Notes: a model not told the origin generated them from the sequence alone. Positions 1 to 5,493 are shown, counted from the stretch's first letter. The stretch is 7,026 nucleotides of DNA from Planctomycetota bacterium (GCA_023139715.1 JAGLNB010000241.1:1-7026), one strand, 5' to 3'. Made by a program: numbers and translations.

Positions 1-47
1 CCCCCGTTTTTTGTATCCGGTTAATACTTTCGAAGAAAGAAAGACCC

Positions 48-629
48 ATGAACGGAATAACAACAAATCATACTACAGGAACTCCCACTGCTATTTCTAA
101 ATGGGTATTAAAAAACGATGACATATTACTTCTAGTATTGGAGAGAACCGGACTCCGAGTATCTGAAATGTTATCTATTCCCTCATGCCAATTTCTCACC
201 CAGTGCGTAGTATTAATTCCGGGCAGTAAAAACAGTTATGCAAGAGAGGTCGACCTCTCCTTTATTGAAAAGGAGTACCGGTATAACTTCGAGCACTTCT
301 TGGAAATCGTGAAACATGCAAATAGATATCGAGTATATAGAGCAGCGAAGAGAGCAGGGAAGACGATACTAATATCTGGTAATAAGAGGCGGTCAGTATG
401 TCATGGATATCGATATAGATATATAGTCGACTTATACAAAAAAGGGTTACAACTGGATGAAGTACGGCGGGACATAGGGCACAAAGATATTGCAATGACT
501 GCAAAGTATCTTCTAAAAATGAATTTTAGGGATAACAGCTTGAGGGAGGCGATAACGCCCCCCGGAAGAGGTCAAAACAACAAATCATATAAGACATTTT
601 TAAGCCGATTAATAGGTATTTTTGGATAG
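48..629 (+). CDS. Short tyrosine recombinase (integrase/FimB-like, catalytic domain only)
   Basis: A 193-residue protein with the full set of tyrosine-recombinase catalytic residues. The box I arginine is R37 in TGLRVSE, the beta-hairpin lysine is probably K61 in GSKNSYAREV, box II is H119-G-Y-R122, the later histidine is H145 in IGHKDIAMT, and the nucleophile is probably Y154 in AKYLL. These enzymes cut and rejoin DNA at short specific sites. Phage integrases usually carry an additional N-terminal core-binding domain; here only about 35 residues precede box I, so the size resembles FimB/FimE inversion enzymes (about 200 residues). The frame stays open to the window start without another ATG, and on a circular molecule it would meet a stop at 7002-7004, so ATG 48 is the natural start. 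A purine-rich stretch precedes it. Copies of a 14-bp repeat lie at both its 5' and 3' ends. Family assignment is firm; the substrate (integration, cassette exchange or dimer resolution) is inference. Confidence 0.9.
   Translation: MNGITTNHTTGTPTAISKWVLKNDDILLLVLERTGLRVSEMLSIPSCQFLTQCVVLIPGSKNSYAREVDLSFIEKEYRYNFEHFLEIVKHANRYRVYRAAKRAGKTILISGNKRRSVCHGYRYRYIVDLYKKGLQLDEVRRDIGHKDIAMTAKYLLKMNFRDNSLREAITPPGRGQNNKSYKTFLSRLIGIFG
59..72 (+). repeat. 14-bp direct repeat, site 1
   Basis: AACAACAAATCATA, inside the first codons of the recombinase gene. The match with site 4 extends to 18 bp (55-72, GAATAACAACAAATCATA). Here it reads in a different frame (ITTNH) from the other coding copies. Confidence 0.85.
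574..593 (+). repeat. 14-bp direct repeat, site 2 (20-bp match with site 3)
   Basis: AAAACAACAAATCATATAAG lies in the 3' end of the recombinase gene, after the catalytic tyrosine, and encodes NNKSYK. The 20 bp are identical to site 3. Upstream bases (about 559-573) also resemble site 3, with a shared GGAAG. The core 14 bp are at 576-589. Confidence 0.9.
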
Positions 630-657
630 ATAAGTAGCGCATATAATGACAGGGTAG

Positions 658-697
658 TTTGTTTTTTAGTGTAGGTAGGACGAACTATATATATTTA
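658..697 (+). promoter_or_regulatory. Weak promoter-like region before first DUF6266 gene
   Basis: TATATTTA at 690-697 matches 7 of 8 positions of the Bacteroidota -7 box TAnnTTTG and sits about 35 bp before the start codon. The upstream element is uncertain: TTTG at 658-661 is 28 bp away (too far), and TTTA near 665 is better placed but does not match well. The whole 630-732 gap is AT-rich. Confidence 0.4.
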
Positions 698-732
698 AAA
701 TTATACCTATACACCACTTAAATATAAACGCT

Positions 733-1422
733 ATGGGATTAATACCGCAGGGCATACTAGGCCCCGTATCAAACAAAGTAGGCCCCGTAGTGGGTACTAC
801 ATGGAAAGGCAGGGCAGTAATAAAAGGATATCAACCCAATGTTGCGAACCCTAGAACACCAGCACAGCAGCAGCAAAGATCATTATTTTCTTATTGGAGT
901 GTTCAAAGTAAGAAATTAAAACAGTTTATCATGCCTCAATATTTCGCACCTTTTGCCGGAGATATTACGAGTTTTAATATATTTCAAAAGGAAAATATGA
1001 AGTTAACTACAGACGTATGGCCGGATGTGACAATTACACCGGGCACAATGTCTTTGGGATCTCTCCCTTTCCCAGTAACCGGAACGAATATAATAGCAGA
1101 GTCGGCAGGGAGCACCGTAACGTTTACATGGGCATCAACTGAGCTCGAAAACCTAGGCATTGCAACGGATGATTGGGTCGATTGCGTCATACAAAACTCG
1201 ACGCAAAATGAGATAGGAGTCGTTTCATCGGGCAGGGCGTTAGTATCTGCGGAAAGTTTTATTATAAACGTGAACAGCGGTTTTACGGTGGGGGATAATT
1301 GGCACGGATATATGCAGAGCAGAACGGCGGACGGTGTTGTAATAACTGCATCTTTTATCGATTCGGGAATTTATACCGTAGAGGGAAAAGGAGCAAAGGG
1401 AAGGACTCCGGGAAGGAGCTAA
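733..1422 (+). CDS. DUF6266 family protein, copy 1 (possible structural or surface protein)
   Basis: A 229-residue protein, the usual size for DUF6266. The N-terminus (residues 7-50) carries the family signature: GILG, then NKVGPVVGTTWKG, a conserved NP-x-T at 39-42 and a glutamine-rich QQQQR at 45-49. Residues about 115-210 are rich in alternating hydrophobic positions and look like an immunoglobulin-like beta-sandwich. The tail (218-229) is short and basic, with glycines and arginines. There is no signal peptide or membrane segment. The family function is unknown to me. On an element this small, with no other structural candidate, a virion or surface role is plausible but unproven. It starts 103 bp after the recombinase gene, behind an AT-rich stretch with a weak promoter-like box, and is followed 58 bp later by a paralogue. 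A 20-bp repeat begins at the last base of its stop codon; another copy lies in the 3' end of the recombinase gene, so repeats flank the gene. Confidence 0.85.
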   Translation: MGLIPQGILGPVSNKVGPVVGTTWKGRAVIKGYQPNVANPRTPAQQQQRSLFSYWSVQSKKLKQFIMPQYFAPFAGDITSFNIFQKENMKLTTDVWPDVTITPGTMSLGSLPFPVTGTNIIAESAGSTVTFTWASTELENLGIATDDWVDCVIQNSTQNEIGVVSSGRALVSAESFIINVNSGFTVGDNWHGYMQSRTADGVVITASFIDSGIYTVEGKGAKGRTPGRS

Positions 1423-1440
1423 AACAACAAATCATATAAG
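1421..1440 (+). repeat. 14-bp direct repeat, site 3 (20-bp match with site 2)
   Basis: The same 20 bp as site 2, overlapping the stop codon of the first DUF6266 gene and running into the intergenic gap. Sites 2 and 3 therefore bracket exactly one DUF6266 gene with its upstream region, like a gene cassette. The core 14 bp are at 1423-1436. Confidence 0.9.
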
Positions 1441-1480
1441 GGCGTTTAATGTGCTTTAATATACTTAATATTACTGCCTT

Positions 1481-3121
1481 ATGGGAGTTTTGACGGGTGG
1501 AATATTGGGATGTGTTAGAAACAAGGTCGGGGGAATAGTAGGCTCGACATGGAGGGGAAAATGTTACACGAAAGCCTATCAACCGGATGTCGAGAACCCA
1601 CAGACGGAAGCCCAACAAAAGCATAGGGCGATATATGGATTTTTAACAACTATATCTCGAGTATTAACCGGATATCTGTTCCCTTGGTATTGGAACCCAT
1701 TTGTAAAAGACGTAAGCGGACAAAATCAATGGGTAAGTGAAAACTATAAAATAATTAAAGAGGATTTTCCCACCATTTTAACGACAAAGTTAAACATGGC
1801 AAGGGGAAACTATTTTTTTCCGACCGTGGGTTTTATGTATTCCTACGTAGTCGCTACGGACATTATTATCATTGCTTGGGATGTGCAGTTATTAATAACG
1901 GGAGTTTGGGAATTAGATAGCGTAATAGATGTTATTTATATTCGGCAGGATATTGACTTCGAGGATAAAATAGTAGTCCAAAGCGCTATCATGACAGACG
2001 GGGAGTTAGCCGCGGACGTATCGGAGGTTACGACAGAAGAAGAATATATCATGGTTTACGTCATGATAAGAACCGCCACAAAAGGAACGGCCACAAATTC
2101 CAATGCTTTGTTATTTCCTGATGACTTTACTAGCGAACTTTTACCGTTTCCATTAGAAGATTTTAGTATTGACAACGACCCAATAGTAAATCGTTTAACT
2201 GTTCATTGGGATAATGTGAGTATGGTCGAAAAAGGATTCCCCAGTAATTCACATGTAGTTTTTAGGGTTTATAATTGGATAGGGTCGAGAAATAGCCTAC
2301 TAGGTGAATTTAATTTGCCAATGGCAGGAAACACGGGATTTGTCGATGTAGATAATAGCAAAATAATAAACGGACAGGTAGAATTAGTTTTGTTAGTAGC
2401 AACGCCCGCAGGGAAGCCACTATCTAATTTTTGGAACGGCTTTTCGTTGCTGTTCAATTTCCCACAGCCGGGCGGAGCTTTAACGTCCGTAGGTTGTCGG
2501 CAATGGGTTTCTAATTCTAAGGTTTTCCGAATGCTAGGCTTTCAACATAGGCTCTTCTTTTCGGGGTGGAAGTCTTCCGATGAATGGAAAAGCATAGCAG
2601 TATCGTATGGAGTTATGGCAGAAGCTAATATTTTAAATCAAACCCACAGCATGGCAAGCGATGCAATCGATATAAATATCTCTACAGTATGGGAGAATAA
2701 CAACAAATCATATTTTGGCATAGGAGGATACCGATCAGACACCGGGACTCAGTTTAATTATGAAATGTATAATGTGCAGAACGAAGATTTTAACCGGAAT
2801 TTCCTAAGGACTCAAGACATAATCACGTGGAAATGGATACAATCTGGGTATATTGTAGAAGTAACAGTCGACCGGAATACATTATTCGCATGTGAATATC
2901 GGTCACAAGATGAGTATTACGTAGAAATATTTGCATGGGATAGTGCTTTTATGATACAATGGTATGAAGAAAGGGTAAAATATTCCGCAGATGTGTTTGA
3001 GTATCCTATAGGATATATTTATGCGAGGGACCCAAATTTAGAGGTTATATTAAGAGTTAGAGAAACGAATCTATGGGCAGCAAGAAATATAGTCGAATAT
3101 CTGGTAGAAGTACCAGTATAA
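1481..3121 (+). CDS. Large DUF6266-like protein with extra beta modules and unique C-terminal domain
   Basis: A 546-residue protein, more than twice the usual DUF6266 length. Residues 1-110 align with the preceding gene product: GGILG, NKVGGIVGSTWRGK, NP-x-T at 39-42, AQQKHR, then an FPWYWNPF stretch matching its MPQYFAPF. Two beta-rich modules follow, about 115-212 and 225-327. Both end alike (TNSNALLF and SNFWNGFSLLF), which suggests an internal duplication of the family's beta-sandwich. Residues about 330-546 form a third region with no resemblance I recognise; it is rich in Trp, Tyr and Asn. Such an architecture (shared head, repeated sandwiches, unique tip) would suit a receptor-binding or spike version of the smaller paralogue, but that is inference. 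No signal peptide or membrane helix is visible. One copy of the 14-bp repeat lies in the coding sequence (2699-2712, residues 407-411 region), inside the unique C-terminal part. Start ATG 1481 gives the same MG-x-x-x-x-GILG start as its paralogue. Confidence 0.82.
   Translation: MGVLTGGILGCVRNKVGGIVGSTWRGKCYTKAYQPDVENPQTEAQQKHRAIYGFLTTISRVLTGYLFPWYWNPFVKDVSGQNQWVSENYKIIKEDFPTILTTKLNMARGNYFFPTVGFMYSYVVATDIIIIAWDVQLLITGVWELDSVIDVIYIRQDIDFEDKIVVQSAIMTDGELAADVSEVTTEEEYIMVYVMIRTATKGTATNSNALLFPDDFTSELLPFPLEDFSIDNDPIVNRLTVHWDNVSMVEKGFPSNSHVVFRVYNWIGSRNSLLGEFNLPMAGNTGFVDVDNSKIINGQVELVLLVATPAGKPLSNFWNGFSLLFNFPQPGGALTSVGCRQWVSNSKVFRMLGFQHRLFFSGWKSSDEWKSIAVSYGVMAEANILNQTHSMASDAIDINISTVWENNNKSYFGIGGYRSDTGTQFNYEMYNVQNEDFNRNFLRTQDIITWKWIQSGYIVEVTVDRNTLFACEYRSQDEYYVEIFAWDSAFMIQWYEERVKYSADVFEYPIGYIYARDPNLEVILRVRETNLWAARNIVEYLVEVPV
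2699..2712 (+). repeat. 14-bp direct repeat, site 4
   Basis: The fourth copy of AACAACAAATCATA, in the coding sequence of the large DUF6266-like gene, reading NNKSY in the same phase as sites 2 and 3. It falls near the junction to the last 135 residues of the protein. Confidence 0.85.
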
Positions 3122-3180
3122 AAAATCTATTTTAAAGCAAATTATCTTTCTTGCCTGCCCTCTGCCTTCGGTGTGCGTTG

Positions 3181-3203
3181 GCGTTTTCCTGAATAGAGAA
3201 CGC
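3181..3203. repeat. Hairpin, imperfect 8-bp stem
   Basis: GCGTTTTC near 3181-3188 pairs with GAGAACGC at 3196-3203 with one mismatch. The right arm contains the word TAGAGAAC, which recurs at 3460 and 6994. Confidence 0.5.
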
Positions 3204-3239
3204 AAAACCGACAAGGCGGACTTCCCGCTAGAGGGGGAC

Positions 3240-3264
3240 GGCGGCGCTATTCGCACACGCCGCC
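3240..3264. repeat. Perfect 7-bp hairpin
   Basis: GGCGGCG (3240-3246) and CGCCGCC (3258-3264) form an all-GC stem around an 11-base loop. It lies between the arms of the 18-bp inverted repeat. Confidence 0.65.
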
Positions 3265-3332
3265 CGAAATGGGGGACAGCCCGCCCGCCGGTTTACGCTC
3301 TGCGAGTTTGTTACATTCGTCTTTTTTGTGCG

Positions 3333-3455
3333 CCCATACGGAGCGTTTGCGGGGCTGTGCCCGCTGACATCGCCGGAGGATGTGTACGGTTAGAAGTAAC
3401 TATCTTTTTCGACCTCCACAGCGACCCAACAGCCCCGCAAACACAACCGTACGGG
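3333..3455. repeat. Nested two-part inverted repeat
   Basis: Inner arms GTTTGCGGGGCTGT (3345-3358) and ACAGCCCCGCAAAC (3429-3442) are a perfect 14-bp match. Outer arms 3333-3341 and 3447-3455 match in 8 of 9 positions across a 3/4-base internal bulge. Together they form a stem of over 20 bp with a loop of 70 bases. Confidence 0.8.
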
Positions 3456-3494
3456 CTTATAGAGAACGCCCCCCGAAGGCAGAGGGCAGGGGGG

Positions 3495-3509
3495 GGCTTC
3501 GCCCCCTCT
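3495..3509. repeat. GC-rich hairpin GGGGGC-TTC-GCCCCC
   Basis: A six-base-pair perfect stem with a 3-base loop, directly after the right arm of the long inverted repeat. A TTTT stretch follows at 3516-3519, so it could act as a terminator, although the spacing is loose. Confidence 0.55.
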
Positions 3510-3547
3510 GCGGTGTTTTGTCATTGAGTTTTCCCATTGACATTTGT

Positions 3548-3629
3548 CGCCCGCCTCAGTGGCTAGCGCCCGGGCTTATTGCCGGATGACTCCGGGAATT
3601 CTCCCCGGGCAGAGGGCAGAGAACCCGAG
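3548..3629. repeat. Structured direct repeat, copy A
   Basis: About 80 bp. The first 36 bp (3548-3583, starting CGCCCGCCTCAG) are identical to copy B. They are followed by a hairpin CCGGG (3592-3596) / CCCGG (3604-3608), and the copy ends in GAACCCGAG, also shared with copy B. The hairpin arms differ from copy B but pairing is kept. Confidence 0.8.
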
Positions 3630-3701
3630 GGGCTGCGCCCCCGGACACCCATTTACGCCACTGCGTGGCTGACAATCTGATATTGCGGAGCTGCGCCCCG
3701 C
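3629..3701. repeat. Series of three hairpins with identical TGC loops
   Basis: GGGGC-TGC-GCCCC (3629-3641), GCCAC-TGC-GTGGC (3657-3669) and GCGGAGC-TGC-GCCCCGC (3685-3701, one mismatch in the stem) lie 28 bases apart, start to start. They sit between copies A and B of the structured repeat. Confidence 0.65.
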
Positions 3702-3734
3702 GCTATTAAAGAGGATGAATAAAAACAAAGAGAG

Positions 3735-3816
3735 CGCCCGCCTCAGTGGCTAGCGCCCGGGCTTATTGCCTGATGAATCCGGAAACTCGAACCGGACACA
3801 GGCAGAAGAACCCGAG
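3735..3816. repeat. Structured direct repeat, copy B
   Basis: The second copy, 187 bp after the first. It has an identical 36-bp head, then nested stems GCCTG (3768-3772)/CAGGC (3799-3803) and TCCGG (3778-3782)/CCGGA (3792-3796), and then GAACCCGAG. It could be a structured RNA, a Rep-binding element or a single-strand origin. Confidence 0.8.
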
Positions 3817-3901
3817 AGTCGCCGCCGTGATGGGTGATGCCAAAGGATGGCGAAATATACTTCGCTGTAAAAGTTAAAAAAGAGAAAAAAAAGGGATAGG
3901 G

Positions 3902-3933
3902 CTTGCCCGTTGTAATTTGAATCTATATATTTG
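3902..3933 (+). promoter_or_regulatory. Bacteroidota-type promoter upstream of Rep
   Basis: A perfect -7 box TATATTTG (3926-3933) and CTTG at 3902-3905 are separated by 20 bp, the usual spacing. Transcription would begin near 3940 and run through the small overlapping gene into Rep, leaving a leader of about 330 bases before the Rep start. Confidence 0.6.
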
Positions 3934-4088
3934 TTGTCTGCTTAACTGGTTTGCTATAGTTGACTTGTTTTCCCTTTTCAGGCGGTATATGTTTTACGGT
4001 CAGGCAGTTACGGCGAAGAGGCGGGAAGCCTTCATTTCATCTTGACTCTTAATTAATCATCGTACTTCCTGCCTTTTCCTTTATAGAT

Positions 4089-4286
4089 ATGTTGGCCATG
4101 TTCCCTACTTCTCTGTTTACCGGACTCCTATATATTCGTTTATTATACCTTCGTAATTGGCGCAAGCCAGTCACGTTGGAAGGTGTACCTAAATTCGTTT
4201 TTAGCGGTATTTTTGAGGCGATAACGGGCAAGCTAACTTCGTTATTAGCGGTAAAGTACCAAATAAAAAGATATGGCAGGAAATAG
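4089..4286 (+). CDS. Possible small hydrophobic protein overlapping the Rep start
   Basis: A 65-residue reading frame between the promoter at 3902-3933 and the Rep gene. The first half is hydrophobic with aromatic and leucine residues (FPTSLFTGLLYIRLLYL, residues 5-21), followed by a basic stretch and then a second mildly hydrophobic part (about 36-56), ending in RYGRK. It overlaps the Rep start by 14 bp, an arrangement that would allow coupled translation. The hydrophobic stretch is short for a membrane helix and holds an arginine. I recognise no family. It could be a real small membrane or lysis-type protein, or merely a frame left open in the Rep leader. Evidence for expression is only positional. 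Confidence 0.35.
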   Translation: MLAMFPTSLFTGLLYIRLLYLRNWRKPVTLEGVPKFVFSGIFEAITGKLTSLLAVKYQIKRYGRK

Positions 4287-5232
4287 AATATTTCCCGAAT
4301 TCTTATATATATCCGGGGGGGTTGCTTGTCTTCGTACGGCGACCGAATACGAAAGCGCATATAATCGGAGTCCGGACAGCCTCGAAAACCTCGAGATAAA
4401 AAGTTACTCGAAAGTCGACCCAGTGCGAGTCCGGAGACAGATATCGAAGAAGGCAAGAGCGATGCATATGTTGCTCTACTTTTTTAACAAGTGGAGAGAC
4501 AAGGAGCGGGAGAACTCCCGAAGGTTGGTTTTCTTAACCTTAACAATCCCATACGATAGTTTGATGAGTTTAAAGGAACAGAAGAAAAAAATATTTCTCC
4601 GTTTTTTTGAGAACTGCCAAAGGGAAAATCTTTTAAACTCATACATTTATCGAATAGAATTTCAGGGGAACGGACGAATGCATGCCCATCTCATCGTCGA
4701 CGGCTATATAGATAAATGGCAGTTACGGAAAGCGTGGATAAAACACTTACAACGTGCCGATCAATCTATCATTGCGATCGACTGGCAAGAGACCGACCCG
4801 ATGAAAAACGGGCTTTCAAATTACCCTTGTACGGATATAATGGCAGTTAAAAGCTACAGAACCCTTGTAAATTATCTATCAAAATACATGGGAAAGGCGG
4901 AAGATGACAAGACGGAAGAGGGTAAAAAACAAAGCCGTCTTTATACTGAAATGGGTGGGCAAATATGGGGGTGTTCTAGGAACCTTGTAAAAATAGGGTC
5001 GATACCTATAAACGTAAATGCCATCGAAAACGCCATGCAGTGGCTAACAATAGGAGAAGACATAAAAGAGAATCACCGGAGACGAGTCCGGAGAATCGAT
5101 GATGAATATTATACCCTTTTCTTAATAGATAGCGCACACATAGAATTTTGGTATGCGCTCCTATCTGAGTCGATAGACTTTTGCGAGGTCGTAAAAGAAA
5201 CCTACCAATCCATCTATGATATTGCTATGTGA
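4273..5232 (+). CDS. HUH-family rolling-circle replication initiation protein (Rep)
   Basis: A 319-residue protein with the three ordered motifs of HUH endonucleases. Motif I is FLTLTIP (residues 87-93). Motif II is GRMHAHLIVD, with metal-binding histidines H137 and H139. Motif III is NYLSKYMGK (200-208), offering Y201 and Y205 as nucleophiles. After it, GQIWGCSRNL (229-238) matches the W-G-x-S segment that follows the catalytic core in Rep proteins of the phage G2P / rolling-circle replication-associated type. The protein would nick one strand at the origin, attach to the 5' end by tyrosine, and start rolling-circle replication. There is no helicase domain, so a host helicase would be needed. 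The start overlaps the end of a possible small gene by 14 bp, and a Bacteroidota-type promoter lies at 3902-3933. GC-rich structured non-coding DNA occurs on both sides. Family assignment is strong. Two tyrosines are present, but the sequence does not tell which act. Confidence 0.88.
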   Translation: MAGNRIFPEFLYISGGVACLRTATEYESAYNRSPDSLENLEIKSYSKVDPVRVRRQISKKARAMHMLLYFFNKWRDKERENSRRLVFLTLTIPYDSLMSLKEQKKKIFLRFFENCQRENLLNSYIYRIEFQGNGRMHAHLIVDGYIDKWQLRKAWIKHLQRADQSIIAIDWQETDPMKNGLSNYPCTDIMAVKSYRTLVNYLSKYMGKAEDDKTEEGKKQSRLYTEMGGQIWGCSRNLVKIGSIPINVNAIENAMQWLTIGEDIKENHRRRVRRIDDEYYTLFLIDSAHIEFWYALLSESIDFCEVVKETYQSIYDIAM

Positions 5233-5335
5233 GTCTTCTAACCTCTTGATTATTAGTTTATTAGTTTTCTAATCGTTACCGAAGTGCGAACGAGTTTTTG
5301 TCGAAAGGAAGAGTCACCCCCCTACCCGCCGGAAG

Positions 5336-5407
5336 TTCGGAAACTGCCCACCCCCAACACTCCCCGTCCTATTCGGACGACTGGCAGTTGGGGGAGACGC
5401 TTCCGAA
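5336..5407. repeat. Long interrupted hairpin
   Basis: Three nested perfect stems lie on one axis: TTCGGAA (5336-5342)/TTCCGAA (5401-5407), CCCCCAAC (5351-5358)/GTTGGGGG (5387-5394), and CGTCC (5365-5369)/GGACG (5375-5379) with a TATTC loop. An alternative pairing AACTGCC/GGCAGTT overlaps the middle stem. Confidence 0.7.
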
Positions 5408-5438
5408 ACACCGCCCGACCCGCTCCCACCCGACCCCC

Positions 5439-5493
5439 TTTTTGCTCGCTTTGCGAGCGCCGGCGGCTGCGCCGCCGGCGAGCAAAGCAAAAA
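5439..5493. repeat. Very strong cruciform with alternative folds, possible terminator
   Basis: The central stem CGCCGGCGGC-TGC-GCCGCCGGCG (5458-5480) is a perfect 10-bp all-GC hairpin. It is extended by GCTTTGC (5448-5454)/GCAAAGC (5482-5488) or by TTTTTGCT (5439-5446)/AGCAAAAA (5486-5493). A competing small hairpin GCTCGC-TTT-GCGAGC lies at 5444-5458. The symmetric T and A tracts would allow termination on either strand (the T tract follows the hairpin when read on the - strand). Confidence 0.75.

Larger units (their letters stand above)
3154..3490. repeat. Long-span inverted repeat, 18-bp perfect arms
   Basis: Arms at 3154-3171 and 3473-3490 are perfect reverse complements (CCTGCCCTCTGCCTTCGG and its complement). 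They enclose 301 bp that contain further hairpins. No flanking target-site duplication is evident, so a transposon reading is not supported. Confidence 0.8.
3122..4088. other. Gene-free GC-rich structured region, candidate replication origin
   Basis: Almost 1 kb without a convincing gene, much richer in G and C than the flanking genes until about 3850. It holds an 18-bp inverted repeat (3154-3171/3473-3490), a nested inverted repeat (3333-3358/3429-3455), several perfect hairpins (3240-3264, 3495-3509, 3629-3641, 3657-3669), a duplicated about 80-bp structured repeat (3548-3629 and 3735-3816), and repeated GGCAGAGGGCAG words. It lies upstream of the Rep gene and ends in a promoter at 3902-3933. 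Dense secondary structure next to a rolling-circle Rep gene suggests double- or single-strand origins or a packaging signal. The frames open across it have low-complexity, proline- and arginine-rich products and cross the hairpins, so I do not call them genes. No nick site could be identified by eye. Confidence 0.6.

Noticed and set aside
59..2712. CRISPR array
   Set aside because: The four repeats are only 14-20 bp, lie 0.5-1.3 kb apart, and fall mostly within genes.
3154..3490. Miniature transposon bounded by the 18-bp inverted repeat
   Set aside because: No target-site duplication flanks the arms, and the inner sequence is itself made of hairpins that fit an origin better.
3171..3589. Open frames on the + strand across the GC-rich region (about 118 and 69 codons)
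   Set aside because: Products are Pro/Arg-rich and low in complexity, the frames overlap each other and cross several inverted repeats, and there is no leader or promoter signal.
3548..3620. tRNA-like look of the repeat head (CTCAGTGGCTAG resembles a D-loop)
   Set aside because: I could not form a matching acceptor stem, anticodon arm and T arm, and the resemblance is limited to one arm.
4049..4456. 135-codon frame on the - strand across the start of Rep
   Set aside because: It is antisense to the Rep start and the small overlapping gene; no promoter is seen and no family is recognised. The same applies to the other minus-strand frames at 262-504, 984-1190, 1355-1624, 2269-2457 and 3071-3256.
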